Under the pieces are notes generated by a model. It was not told the DNA's origin and made no database searches. It saw only the letters and a list, made by a program, of their open reading frames with translations. A DNA stretch of 8,609 nt, taken from the NCBI GenBank assembly GCA_015229045.1, contig JADGCJ010000137.1:1-8609 (forward strand), in the 5' to 3' direction. Position 1 is the stretch's first letter. Each line of letters starts with the position of its first letter. The position numbers were made by a program, and so were the translations under genes. Below are positions 1 through 6,497 of the stretch, piece by piece. Origin of the DNA: Magnetococcales bacterium (GTDB lineage: Bacteria > Pseudomonadota > Magnetococcia > Magnetococcales > DC0425bin3).

Positions 1-6
1 ACCCCA

Positions 7-36
7 CCAAGGGGGCAGGCGGAGCCTCCCCCTTGG
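7..36. repeat. GC-rich hairpin element at the left edge
   Basis: CCAAGGGGGCAGGC (7-20) faces GCCTCCCCCTTGG (24-36): a 13-bp stem with one bulged C and a GGA loop. This is REP-like in form: short, very GC-rich, palindromic and intergenic. It begins next to ACCCCACCA (1-9), a 9-mer that also ends the window. Confidence 0.5.
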
Positions 37-59
37 ATCCCCCAACCCCTTTCAATGAC

Positions 60-86
60 AAAAACCCTTTGGGGCTTCGCCCCAAA
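60..86 (-). terminator. Intrinsic terminator at the end of the cluster
   Basis: TTTGGGGC (68-75) and GCCCCAAA (79-86) form a perfect 8-bp stem with a 3-nt loop. On the minus strand this is followed by GGG and then TTTTT (64-60). It stands about 35 bp after the last stop codon, in the right place to end the fliD-fliS-fliT transcript. The same GGGGCTTCGCCCC core occurs in part at the right edge, so it may also be a repeat element. Confidence 0.6.
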
Positions 87-90
87 TTCT

Positions 91-110
91 GTTTTGTTTT
101 GTTTTGTTTT
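91..110. repeat. Pentanucleotide microsatellite (GTTTT)4
   Basis: Four perfect GTTTT units, with a following G, lie between the fliT-like stop codon and the terminator hairpin (CAAAA on the coding strand). It is outside any gene or recognised promoter. Copy number could vary by slippage, but nothing here suggests a phase-variable switch. Confidence 0.7.
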
Positions 111-121
111 GCTCCGCTCTT

Positions 122-475
122 TCAAGCCCGGCAACGAATCAAAGGCTTCTCACGAACAGACAACCCCTCCCGAACCTGCGACAACGACGCCGAACGACGG
201 TTCTCCGCATAAATCTGAACGGCCACCTCCGACTGATAAGTCAACAACCCCGTCTGAATGTCCGGAAGCCTCTGCATCAAGCCTTCAAGGCGATCCCGCC
301 ACCGTCTCCTGTCATCCGCAGAATACGTCTCGACACGCGACTCCAACAACAACAACTGCACAACTCCTTCCCACTCTCTGGACAAACTGGCCAGCCGGTC
401 AACCTCAACCTTGTCCGGTTCTGCCATCAGGTTGAGCAGCTGTTCCATACGATCCAGCGTGTCATCCATGTTCAT
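122..475 (-). CDS. Putative FliT-like flagellar chaperone
   Basis: A 117-aa, almost wholly helical, charged protein encoded immediately after fliS, the place FliT usually takes. FliT is the export chaperone of the FliD cap and, in enterics, also an inhibitor of FlhDC. Seen: two helices (MDDTLDRMEQLLNLMAEPDK; then LSREWEGVVQLLLLESRVE at 31-49) with the 'WE.vv.L...R' spacing common in FliT-type proteins, then DRRRWRDRLEGLMQRLPDI (55-73) and a last helix with IQTGLLTYQSEVAVQIYAEN (73-92). The final about 20 residues are basic and may be disordered. Similarity is by position and fold pattern rather than by a diagnostic motif, so no symbol is given. The ATG at 475 overlaps the fliS stop (ATGA), but AGGAG is only 3 nt away; the ATG at 469 has a better spacer and gives 115 aa. 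Confidence 0.62.
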   Translation of the reverse strand: MNMDDTLDRMEQLLNLMAEPDKVEVDRLASLSREWEGVVQLLLLESRVETYSADDRRRWRDRLEGLMQRLPDIQTGLLTYQSEVAVQIYAENRRSASLSQVREGLSVREKPLIRCRA

Positions 476-900
476 AAACTCCTGGAGATTGAACGAGCCG
501 GAGCCACACCCGCCGCCGCCACCGTACCGGCCTTCACCTGCTTGACCGCATCACGCCAGCCCTCCAAAAGCGTGGACAGCTGATCGACAACCTCGCGAAT
601 ATATGAAACTTCCTGAGTTATATTAGCCTGGGTCAAATATTCGAGCATGAAGCCATACAGCTCGAACAACTTGATCGCCACTTCGCCACCTTTTTGAAAG
701 TCCAGCGTACTCTGCAGCTCGGAGACGATGGCCAACCCCTTGCGCAGGTACTGTTTGTGTTCAGCCAGACGCTTTGCTTCCTTTTCGGCGATGGAAAGCT
801 CCAGGAAACGGATCGCTCCCTCGTACAGCATGATGAGCAGATCCTCCTTGGAAGCCGTGGTGGCCTTGGACGTTTTATAGCTCTGCAATCCGTATGACAT
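472..900 (-). CDS. fliS: FliS flagellar export chaperone, canonical copy
   Basis: This is the more typical FliS of the pair, 142 aa. The N-terminus SYGLQSYKTSKATTASKEDL matches the family's 'Y......t.s...L' opening that packs against the flagellin-binding groove. It continues with LLIMLYEGAIRFLE (21-34), SELQSTLDFQKGGEVA (60-75), LYGFMLEYLTQANIT (81-95) and LLEGWRDAVKQV (111-122). The last about 20 residues (Ala/Gly/Arg/Ser) form a tail beyond the usual fold. The ATG at 900 has GGGGTGG upstream and lies 20 bp after the first fliS. Its TGA overlaps the start of the next gene (ATGA), which suggests translational coupling. Shared positions with the upstream copy include YEGAI, EL..TL.F..GG and LL.GWR.A. 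Of the two, this is the better candidate for the main flagellin chaperone. Confidence 0.93.
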   Translation of the reverse strand: MSYGLQSYKTSKATTASKEDLLIMLYEGAIRFLELSIAEKEAKRLAEHKQYLRKGLAIVSELQSTLDFQKGGEVAIKLFELYGFMLEYLTQANITQEVSYIREVVDQLSTLLEGWRDAVKQVKAGTVAAAGVAPARSISRSL

Positions 901-920
901 ATAGCCACCCCGTCACGACT

Positions 921-1322
921 TCAAGACACCATGGCCACCGATTGGGCAGCACCCCGCCACCCGTCGAGCAAAATCTCCAGCGGATCGATGGCCTTCGTTA
1001 AAAAGTCGACGCGATGCGTCAACTCGGCCTGCTTCAAGCTGTCCAACACAAAATTGTACAAATCCTTCAATTGTGCCGATAACTGACCACCCTCCTTGAA
1101 ATTGAGGGTCCGTTTCAACTCCTCGACGATAAGGCGGCTCCGATTCAGATTCCACTTAAACTCTTCCACCTGTTCGTCTTCAAGGGCATCCCGAGCATCC
1201 TCGATGTGACCGATCGCCCCTTCGTACATCTTGATAACCATCTCTATGGGAGACATATCGAAGAATTCGTGTGCCTTTTCGTCTCCCGCAGCCCCGCAGG
1301 ATTCCACACTTTGGAGTTCCAT
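921..1322 (-). CDS. fliS: FliS-like flagellar export chaperone, divergent copy
   Basis: FliS binds the C-terminus of flagellin in the cytoplasm, prevents early polymerisation and guides it to the export gate. This 133-aa protein keeps the FliS core: MSPIEMVIKMYEGAIGHIED (23-42, with YEGAI at 33-37), ELKRTLNFKEGG (68-79), LKDLYNFVLDSLKQAELT (85-102) and LLDGWRGAA (118-126). Its first about 20 residues (MELQSVESCGAAGDEKAHEF) replace the usual 'Y....v.ta' FliS N-terminus. The ATG at 1322 was chosen because GGAG lies about 6 nt upstream; the frame is open further to 1439, but that part is Arg/Gly-rich and covers a poly-T stretch. It lies 20 bp before a second, more canonical fliS. The pair looks like an old tandem duplication in which this copy has drifted, possibly for a different client. 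Confidence 0.85.
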   Translation of the reverse strand: MELQSVESCGAAGDEKAHEFFDMSPIEMVIKMYEGAIGHIEDARDALEDEQVEEFKWNLNRSRLIVEELKRTLNFKEGGQLSAQLKDLYNFVLDSLKQAELTHRVDFLTKAIDPLEILLDGWRGAAQSVAMVS

Positions 1323-1371
1323 ATCGCTCTCCTGACACCAGGTTGCATTTAAAAAATCAAAAAAACGAATC

Positions 1372-1408
1372 AAAAAACGACCTCGAAAGCCCATTCCCCG
1401 ACGAGACC
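1372..1408 (-). terminator. Possible terminator between fliD and fliS
   Basis: On the minus strand GGTCTCG (1408-1402) can pair with CGAGGTC (1385-1379), seven pairs including two G-U, over a 16-nt loop. Six Ts follow at 1377-1372, and two more T-runs continue to about 1351. If it acts, the fliS-fliS-fliT genes would depend on readthrough or their own promoter, but I found no clear promoter there. The loop is long, so confidence is limited. Confidence 0.35.
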
Positions 1409-1449
1409 CAGAGAAGGATCCACCTCCCCCCCGAAACACCCCCCCGGCA

Positions 1450-1489
1450 AAGCCCTCGACAGCCCCAACAAGCCCTCGACAATCACAAG
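1450..1489. repeat. Tandem 20-bp repeat, two copies, after fliD
   Basis: AAGCCCTCGACAGCCCCAAC (1450-1469) is followed at once by AAGCCCTCGACAATCACAAG (1470-1489), identical at 16 of 20 positions, with the first 12 bases perfect. A third partial copy, AAGCCCT, begins at 1487 and runs toward the fliD stop codon. The repeat is non-coding. Confidence 0.6.
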
Positions 1490-1497
1490 CCCTACTT

Positions 1498-3021
1498 TTA
1501 CTTGTTCAGGCCAGACAGGGCATTGGTCAACGCAGTCCCCTGGCCCTGCATGGAACTCGACAACTGCTCCAGGGCGGAGAATTTCTTGATCAGTTGCGCC
1601 TTGACACGATCCAATCTGGCCTGTTCTCGATCCATTTGGCTCTGAATGCCCTTGAGACGATTGGTCAAACTGTCCTGCTGGGCAGTGACGGGACTGCTCG
1701 TGCTGTTCGTGAGACTGTTCATTAAGGTATACAAACGGTAGGACAAACCTTGTTTGGCACCCGCCGCAGTGAAGTTGGCCGAGTCTGCCGCACTTGGATT
1801 GGCGGTGAATATGGACGCGATCGAGTCGAACCCCTTGGCGACAGCCGTATTGAAAGAGGTCTGATCCAGGGTCAACGTGCCGTCCGCAGCGTTGGTGCGG
1901 ATGCCGATTTCCGCTATCAACGAATAAGGCGACAAGGTATTGAAAACCGCACCTCCGGATACCGTAGGCGTCGGGCTGCTGGTCGGGAGCTGCATCTGCC
2001 CGCGTATCTGCGATATAAGCCCGCGCGCCAGAGAGGCATCCTTGGCCAGACGTCCGCCTTTGGCCGTTTCTGTTTTGACGAAGGTGACCAGATCGTTGAA
2101 AGTGGTCATGAAATCGCTCAGACTCTTTTTCAACGTCTCCGTATCGTTGGAGATGGCAAGCGATTTGTTCGCGCCCGTACCCAGAAGACTCAAGGTCACC
2201 CCGGGAAGGGCCGTGGTGACCGTGTTGCTGGTACTGGTCACAGCGACGCCATCGATGGTCAGGGCGGAGTTCTGACCAGCTGCGGTCTGTTGCAGCAGAG
2301 TGGCACCGACACCCGGGGCCGTGCCAAAATCGATCGACGCACCACCAGCGAAGGTCAAGGTTGACGAGGTGCCTGCCGCTGTCGCCGCCGTCACCGAATC
2401 GGTCGCCCCGGTCGTCAGGTCGATACGCTGGGCGGCACCATTGAGCCCCCCATCGTTGGCCCGCAACACTAGGCGATAATTCGTCCCGTCATAGAGGACG
2501 CTGGCACTCACTCCCGTGGTGGAAGAGGCGTTGAGAGTCGTGTCGCTGTTGATCACGTTGGCGATATCGGCCAACGTCGAACCTGCCGCTATGCTTTCAT
2601 CGTACCGGACGCCGTTGTAACGAATACTGATGGTGGCGGCCGCCGTGGTCGTATCCGTGGAGGTGGTTGGACCACCATTGGAGGCGGCAACCTGATTGAT
2701 CGCCAACTGAGTGACCGTAACAGTATGCGTCGCCGCCTGGGCATCGCTGCTGGCTGTGGCCGTAAAAACCGTCGTATCCGAGGAGGTCGCCGTATGGGGC
2801 CGGAAATACGATGGACTTTCCAGAGTCACAGCCTTGGAACTCAAGGCCAGCAACTTGGTCTTCAAGTCGGAAACGGCAGTCTGCTCTTTGGTAAAATTGG
2901 CCTGATTGGACTGCAACTTGGTCATGCGGCTCTGCTCGGCCTGCATCAACATGTCCACAATGTTGGATGGCAAACCGCTGGCCAAACCGCCAAATGATAT
3001 GGCACCAACTCCGCTGGTCAT
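1498..3021 (-). CDS. fliD: FliD, filament cap (HAP2)
   Basis: FliD forms the pentamer/hexamer cap at the filament tip, beneath which flagellin folds and inserts; in pathogens it may also act as an adhesin. The product is 507 aa, typical of the family. Seen: the FliD N-terminal domain starting MTSGVGAISFGGLASGLPSN with IVDMLMQAEQSRM (21-33), a coiled-coil-prone stretch at about 30-65, and a long Thr/Ala/Ser-rich middle. The C-terminal FliD domain includes NTLSPYSLIAEIGIRTN and DGTLTLDQTSFNTAV, then a heptad-like helix (QQDSLTNRLKGIQSQMDREQ) near the end, before ALSGLNK. The ATG at 3021 has GGAGAAGG upstream and overlaps the stop of a 27-codon open frame (ATGA). The stop is TAA. The 175-bp gap to fliS holds tandem repeats and a possible terminator. 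Confidence 0.95.
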   Translation of the reverse strand: MTSGVGAISFGGLASGLPSNIVDMLMQAEQSRMTKLQSNQANFTKEQTAVSDLKTKLLALSSKAVTLESPSYFRPHTATSSDTTVFTATASSDAQAATHTVTVTQLAINQVAASNGGPTTSTDTTTAAATISIRYNGVRYDESIAAGSTLADIANVINSDTTLNASSTTGVSASVLYDGTNYRLVLRANDGGLNGAAQRIDLTTGATDSVTAATAAGTSSTLTFAGGASIDFGTAPGVGATLLQQTAAGQNSALTIDGVAVTSTSNTVTTALPGVTLSLLGTGANKSLAISNDTETLKKSLSDFMTTFNDLVTFVKTETAKGGRLAKDASLARGLISQIRGQMQLPTSSPTPTVSGGAVFNTLSPYSLIAEIGIRTNAADGTLTLDQTSFNTAVAKGFDSIASIFTANPSAADSANFTAAGAKQGLSYRLYTLMNSLTNSTSSPVTAQQDSLTNRLKGIQSQMDREQARLDRVKAQLIKKFSALEQLSSSMQGQGTALTNALSGLNK

Positions 3022-3207
3022 GACCTTCTCCTCGAAAAACCTGCCAACCCGCTCTGGACCATCGCCCTGGAGACTGCCGACTCATACCAATTCGCATTCA
3101 TCGCGGTAACTTCGCCAGCTGCGTCGCCGGCTCCTCACCGTACCAACACATACTGTCTCCTTGCCTCCTCCTCGCCGCCTCGTTCCCGCATCGACTGCAA
3201 AGTGGTA
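3022..3207 (-). other. flaG-fliD gap with coupled mini reading frames
   Basis: No recognised gene lies in these 186 bp. The sense strand is purine-rich with several GGAG boxes. One, AAGGAG, stands 5 nt before an ATG at 3151 that opens a 17-codon frame (MCWYGEEPATQLAKLPR, stop at 3098). Its TGA overlaps the ATG at 3101 of a 27-codon frame (MNANWYESAVSRAMVQSGLA...), whose TGA at 3020-3018 in turn overlaps the fliD ATG. Whether either peptide is made is unknown; they could be leader frames, decayed coding sequence or chance. Confidence 0.3.
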
Positions 3208-3651
3208 TCAGACCTTGGCATCGTACAGGATGCCGTTGACATCCTTCATGCGTTGCGAAAGGGCCAGCATGCCTTCGCTGGGGATCTGACTCACCACCTT
3301 GTCAGTATCCTTATCGACAACACGCACCACCAACTTTTGCGATTTTTCATCAATTCTGAACTGCAACGCCGTGGAGCCAAGCAAAGACTTGTTGATCTCC
3401 TTGATTTTGGCATCCAGCCGCGCCCGGTCAACACCCGGTTCGACCCCGGAAACATGACTCTGTTCACCATTTCCGGAATTTTTTTCCTTCGAGGCAACCT
3501 GTGACGGATCCGTCACACCTGGCACAGAGAGTTCCCGCCGGTCGCCAGAGTCCGTATCGACACCTGACCGGCGGGTTCCATCCGCCATGGTTCCACCCAC
3601 ATACCCCTGCGTCAACGACTGCGGGGACTCAACACTACCGATATCACCCAT
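3208..3651 (-). CDS. flaG: FlaG family protein
   Basis: FlaG proteins are small factors encoded beside flagellin and fliD; in Vibrio, Campylobacter and others their loss alters filament length, but the mechanism is unclear. The product is 147 aa. Residues 1 to about 75 are low-complexity, polar and probably disordered (Gly, Ser, Asp, Val rich). The FlaG domain is the C-terminal part: a helix (about 75-92), then LQFRID (96-101), KLVVRVVDKDTDKVVSQIPS (106-125) and a final helix ending VNGILYDAKV. This is the standard FlaG pattern of two beta strands followed by an 'IP.E' helix start. The ATG at 3651 has GAGGG about 7 nt upstream. A weak hairpin separates it from flagellin, and 186 bp separates it from fliD. 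Confidence 0.88.
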   Translation of the reverse strand: MGDIGSVESPQSLTQGYVGGTMADGTRRSGVDTDSGDRRELSVPGVTDPSQVASKEKNSGNGEQSHVSGVEPGVDRARLDAKIKEINKSLLGSTALQFRIDEKSQKLVVRVVDKDTDKVVSQIPSEGMLALSQRMKDVNGILYDAKV

Positions 3652-3679
3652 TGGAATGCCCTCAATGCTGCAAAATCAG

Positions 3680-3699
3680 GTCGTTGCACCTTGAACGAC
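3680..3699 (-). terminator. Weak hairpin between flagellin and flaG
   Basis: GTCGTT (3699-3694) and AACGAC (3685-3680) form a perfect 6-bp stem with an 8-nt loop; CTGATTTTG follows. The T-run is short and delayed, so any termination would be partial. Such an element could lower flaG and fliD expression relative to flagellin, or protect the 3' end of flagellin mRNA. Confidence 0.3.
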
Positions 3700-3728
3700 A
3701 CGATTTTCGGCGGTCATCCCGTCGTCCG

Positions 3729-4622
3729 CTACTTGCCAAGCAACTGCAAAGCCAACTGTGGCTGTTGATTGGCCTGTGCCAGAACCGCCGTACCCGCCTG
3801 CTGCATGATCGCGTCCTTGGTCAGGTTGGCCGTTTCCGCTGCGATATCCGTATCCTGGATCCGCGACCGGGCCGCCGAGGTGTTTTCCACCATATTGGAC
3901 AGATTGTTGACCACCGATTGGAACCGGGACTGCACCGCACCCAGATTGGAGCGGATATCGTTCACCTTGTCCAGGGCGGCATCGCACATGGCCAGGGCGG
4001 AGTTGGCTCCGGCGACCGTGGCGACCGTCAGATTGCCCAGACCAAGGGGACTCGATGCAAGGAATGACCAGGTCGTGGGAACAGTGCTGCCATCGCTTCT
4101 TACACCGCCCGACAACAAGCCGGTCTGTGTGGCGTTGCCGATGCTGAAGGCAATGACCTGCCCCGAAAAAGCCCCAACCTGGAACTGTTGATTGACATAG
4201 CTGCCGGTCAGCAGATTGACCCGATTGAAGGTCGACTGCTGCGCGATGCGTTGAATATCCGACAGCAGTTGCTGTACTTCCTTGTCGATACTGCTCCGGT
4301 CCGTCGCATTGTAGGTGGAGTTGGCCGATTGCACAGCCAGCTCACGAATGCGTTGCAGCGCTGCGGTCGTTTCATCCAGCGCCCCTTCGGCCACCTGTGC
4401 CAGGGAGATACCGTCGTTGGCGTTGCGAATGGCCATATTCATGCCGCGAATCTGCGCCGTCACCCGCTGGGTGATGGCCATGCCGGCTGCATCATCCATG
4501 GACGAATTGATCCGCAACCCCGACGACAAACGCTTGAATGTCGTGCCCAGCATGTTGGTGGACTTCATCAAATTGCGCTGTGCATTCAATGAAGTGACGT
4601 TTGTATTAATATAAAGTGCCAT
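3729..4622 (-). CDS. fliC: Flagellin, filament subunit
   Basis: Flagellin is the main filament protein, exported unfolded and polymerised under the FliD cap. At 297 aa it is a short flagellin. Seen: N-terminal D0/D1 (MALYINTNVTSLNAQRNL, RLSSGLRIN at 31-39, DDAAGMAI at 43-50, then RIRELAVQSAN at 91-101), a short variable segment from about 140 to 205, and C-terminal D1/D0 (LGAVQSRFQSVVNNLSN, SRIQDTDIAAETANLTKDAI, ending QPQLALQLLGK). D2/D3 outer domains are therefore much reduced. Residue 213 is cysteine (AMCDAALDKV), which is unusual for flagellins. The ribosome site is a purine-rich AGGAAGAGGGTG just before the ATG at 4622, inside a leader with four GGA motifs. The stop is TAG, and flaG starts 77 bp downstream. 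Confidence 0.97.
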   Translation of the reverse strand: MALYINTNVTSLNAQRNLMKSTNMLGTTFKRLSSGLRINSSMDDAAGMAITQRVTAQIRGMNMAIRNANDGISLAQVAEGALDETTAALQRIRELAVQSANSTYNATDRSSIDKEVQQLLSDIQRIAQQSTFNRVNLLTGSYVNQQFQVGAFSGQVIAFSIGNATQTGLLSGGVRSDGSTVPTTWSFLASSPLGLGNLTVATVAGANSALAMCDAALDKVNDIRSNLGAVQSRFQSVVNNLSNMVENTSAARSRIQDTDIAAETANLTKDAIMQQAGTAVLAQANQQPQLALQLLGK

Positions 4623-4711
4623 GATTTCACCCTCTTCCTGACATGACTCCGCATCATTCCTGTCTCGGACTCATCCTTGACCCAACCAGCCCTGCCAGCA
4701 CCGACAAGCCA
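4623..4711 (-). promoter_or_regulatory. Flagellin mRNA leader with candidate CsrA sites
   Basis: This 89-nt fliW-fliC gap has four GGA motifs on the sense strand, at 4676-4674, 4660-4658, 4650-4648 and 4638-4636. The first lies in GGTCAAGGATGA, matching the CsrA SELEX consensus RUACARGGAUGU at 9 of 12 positions. The third sits in the loop of a small hairpin (ATGA/TCAT arms, 4657-4643). The last overlaps the ribosome site. CsrA blocks hag translation in Bacillus through two such sites. No convincing sigma-28 promoter was seen here. Confidence 0.5.
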
Positions 4712-5212
4712 TCAGACCCCGGCAGCTGCCCGCATCTGCTGCTTCGACCGCAAAGCCTTCTCGTTTTCGTCTTTGAAGCTTTGGCGCAGGCTCTCCGGAA
4801 TCAAAGGTTGGCGCGGTGAATACTCTTTGAGCAGAATCTGTTTTCCCTGCCGATTGATCACATTCACCACCACCGGCCCGGCCAGGTTGGTTCGCATCTC
4901 TTCGGGGCGTCCTTCCGGAATGGTCACCAGGCAGAAAATTTCCACATCCTCTCCCCGGGTCAGACCAATGGACTCCGAGTCCGCATCCTGGATGGCAAAC
5001 TCCAGATCCGAAAAGAAATCGAACGGGTTGATAACGATGAAAGCGATCTCCGGTTCATCAACGGATTGCAGCCAGAAAAACGAGGAGTCCTCCCCATAGG
5101 GAAACAGCAAAAACCGTTTGCTCAACGGAAAACCGAGCAACCCCTCGTTCACCCGAATGATTTCGCTCTCATTAAATTCCAACATGCCAAAACGTGTTCC
5201 CTGAAGTTCCAT
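4712..5212 (-). CDS. fliW: FliW, flagellar assembly factor / CsrA antagonist
   Basis: FliW is a cytoplasmic protein known from Bacillus, Campylobacter and others to bind either flagellin or CsrA. When flagellin is exported, freed FliW inhibits CsrA and flagellin translation resumes. The product is 166 aa, slightly longer than the usual 130-155. Seen: the FliW pattern EGLLGFP (23-29), a phenylalanine-rich FFWLQSVDEP (45-54), AFIVINP (57-63), then a strand-rich C-terminal half including EIFCLVTIPEG. A charged tail follows from about residue 145, rich in Lys, Arg and Glu. The ATG at 5212 has GGAG 8 nt upstream. It lies between flgL (30 bp) and flagellin (89 bp), as in Firmicutes, but the csrA gene often found beside it is not in this window. 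Confidence 0.93.
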   Translation of the reverse strand: MELQGTRFGMLEFNESEIIRVNEGLLGFPLSKRFLLFPYGEDSSFFWLQSVDEPEIAFIVINPFDFFSDLEFAIQDADSESIGLTRGEDVEIFCLVTIPEGRPEEMRTNLAGPVVVNVINRQGKQILLKEYSPRQPLIPESLRQSFKDENEKALRSKQQMRAAAGV

Positions 5213-5242
5213 AGTCAGTTCTCCATCCTGCCGACGAATCCC

Positions 5243-6460
5243 CTACTTAAGAAAATTAAGCAGGGATGTGTTCAAGACTTGCTGCTCGGTGCTCAATGTC
5301 ACCTGCAACGCTTGAGTTGTTTGTGATAAACGACTCATCACATCAAAAGCATCCACACTGGTATTTTTTGCCTTGGCCTCGGTCAGACTGTTACTGTCAT
5401 CGGTCAGGGTGGCATTGATCGCCTGCACCTGCGCTCCCCTGATCCCGGTAACGGCTTGCATATCCGATGCCTGTGCCCGGGCTTCTTGAGTTCTCCCCAA
5501 CAGGGAGTTGACCTCACTGATATCTGCCCGCATGAAGGCGCCTCGTAATGCCGTCAAAGTGGCCAACAAGTTGACGCCGCGCCCGAGCGACGATCGACCG
5601 TTGATCAACTGAGCGCCGGTGACATTGCCGTCGATGGCGTTGGTATCGGAAACCTTCACCTGCCGATCCTTCTCGCCACCTTGATACGCCGGAACCACTT
5701 CAAAATAGAAAGCATCGCCACCCTTGGGTGGATTGGCCGTGTTGACGGAGAGGGTCACTCCGGCAGCCACGTTGATTTTTTGTCCGGCACCTGTCGCCGG
5801 AATGTCCGGGCTGTCCGCGCCATCCACATTCACCGAGTAGACGGGCGTCGCCAGAGCCACCCCTTTGGCATCGGTCGTTTTATAGGTCACCTTGACGCTC
5901 ATGGGGACCGCTGCCGGGGTTCCCGTCAGCTGCGCGGCAAAGTCGGTACCGGCGACATCGGTGAACCCGCCCTGCCCTCCTGAACGCAGCTTGACTCCGG
6001 TTGTCTCCACCACATTTGCGTTGAACGGAACCCGTGTCTTTCCACCTCCGAACAGGGGGACTCCATCCATCTCGGTATTGGCATAACTCATGACGTCCTG
6101 GTACATCGCATGAATTTGCTGTCCGGTCGCCTTCATCACCTGAGGTATACCGGCATTATTGGACGATCCCATCTGAATGATCAGGTCCTGGGCATCCTGA
6201 AACTTGTCGTGAATGGTCTGGATGCTCTGTTCGGCCATCGTGAAACGGTCGCTGGCCATGCCGGTGGTCTTTTTCAGCGTATCCACATTGGACAGGTCCG
6301 AAGAGAACAGGATGTGGCGATAATAGGCCGTCGGATCGTCGGAAGGCGTCGTCAGGCGATTGCCTGACGTGGACTGTTCCTGGATCTTGCTTAGTTCCTG
6401 ATACTGTGCCTGCAAAGAACTGGCGACATTTCTGTATAAAACCGCTTGTGTCACACGCAC
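5243..6460 (-). CDS. flgL: FlgL, hook-filament junction protein 3 (HAP3)
   Basis: FlgL is the second junction protein; it sits between FlgK and the first flagellin subunits. The predicted product is 405 aa. Seen: a flagellin-like N-terminus (MRVTQAVLYRNVASSLQAQ, then SGNRL at 32-36 and SDDP at 40-43), and a flagellin-like C-terminal helix (DVMSRLSQTTQALQVTLSTE, ending LLNFLK). The central part is glycine/threonine-rich and variable. Start choice: GTG at 6460 has an excellent ribosome site (CAGGAGGG, 4-5 nt spacer) and gives the family-typical MRVTQ beginning. An in-frame TTG at 6481 lies upstream of that ribosome site, and a GTG two codons further in is also possible. flgK ends 37 bp upstream and fliW starts 30 bp downstream, so the genes are probably co-transcribed. 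Confidence 0.94.
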   Translation of the reverse strand: MRVTQAVLYRNVASSLQAQYQELSKIQEQSTSGNRLTTPSDDPTAYYRHILFSSDLSNVDTLKKTTGMASDRFTMAEQSIQTIHDKFQDAQDLIIQMGSSNNAGIPQVMKATGQQIHAMYQDVMSYANTEMDGVPLFGGGKTRVPFNANVVETTGVKLRSGGQGGFTDVAGTDFAAQLTGTPAAVPMSVKVTYKTTDAKGVALATPVYSVNVDGADSPDIPATGAGQKINVAAGVTLSVNTANPPKGGDAFYFEVVPAYQGGEKDRQVKVSDTNAIDGNVTGAQLINGRSSLGRGVNLLATLTALRGAFMRADISEVNSLLGRTQEARAQASDMQAVTGIRGAQVQAINATLTDDSNSLTEAKAKNTSVDAFDVMSRLSQTTQALQVTLSTEQQVLNTSLLNFLK

Positions 6461-6497
6461 GACGCCCTCCTGTCCCTGCAATCCCTGCCGACAAACC

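Noticed and set aside
55..583. Overlapping plus-strand frames opposite the fliT-like and fliS genes
   Set aside because: Proline/threonine/arginine-rich composition typical of the antisense of coding DNA; they span the terminator and microsatellite.
1323..1439. Upstream extension of the first fliS to 1439
   Set aside because: It is Arg/Gly-rich, runs through the poly-T block and has no FliS similarity; the ATG at 1322 has a proper ribosome site.
1750..2364. Plus-strand open frame of 204 codons inside fliD
   Set aside because: Arg/Gly-rich antisense shadow of a clearly coding minus-strand gene; no recognisable domain.
2597..3097. Minus-strand frame of 166 codons overlapping the fliD start
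   Set aside because: It is the fliD N-terminal region read in another frame; low-complexity Gly/Gln/Ser/Tyr, no family.
4623..4711. Hidden csrA gene between fliW and flagellin
   Set aside because: The gap is 89 bp, too short for CsrA, and contains no CsrA-like start in any frame.
4623..4711. Sigma-28 promoter for flagellin (TCAAG at 4680 with a -10 15 nt on)
   Set aside because: The -10 position reads GGAATGAT, not close to GCCGATAA.
5244..5258. CTTAA/TTAAG hairpin at the end of flgL as a terminator
   Set aside because: Five AT-only base pairs inside the coding end, no T-run; fliW follows 30 bp later.
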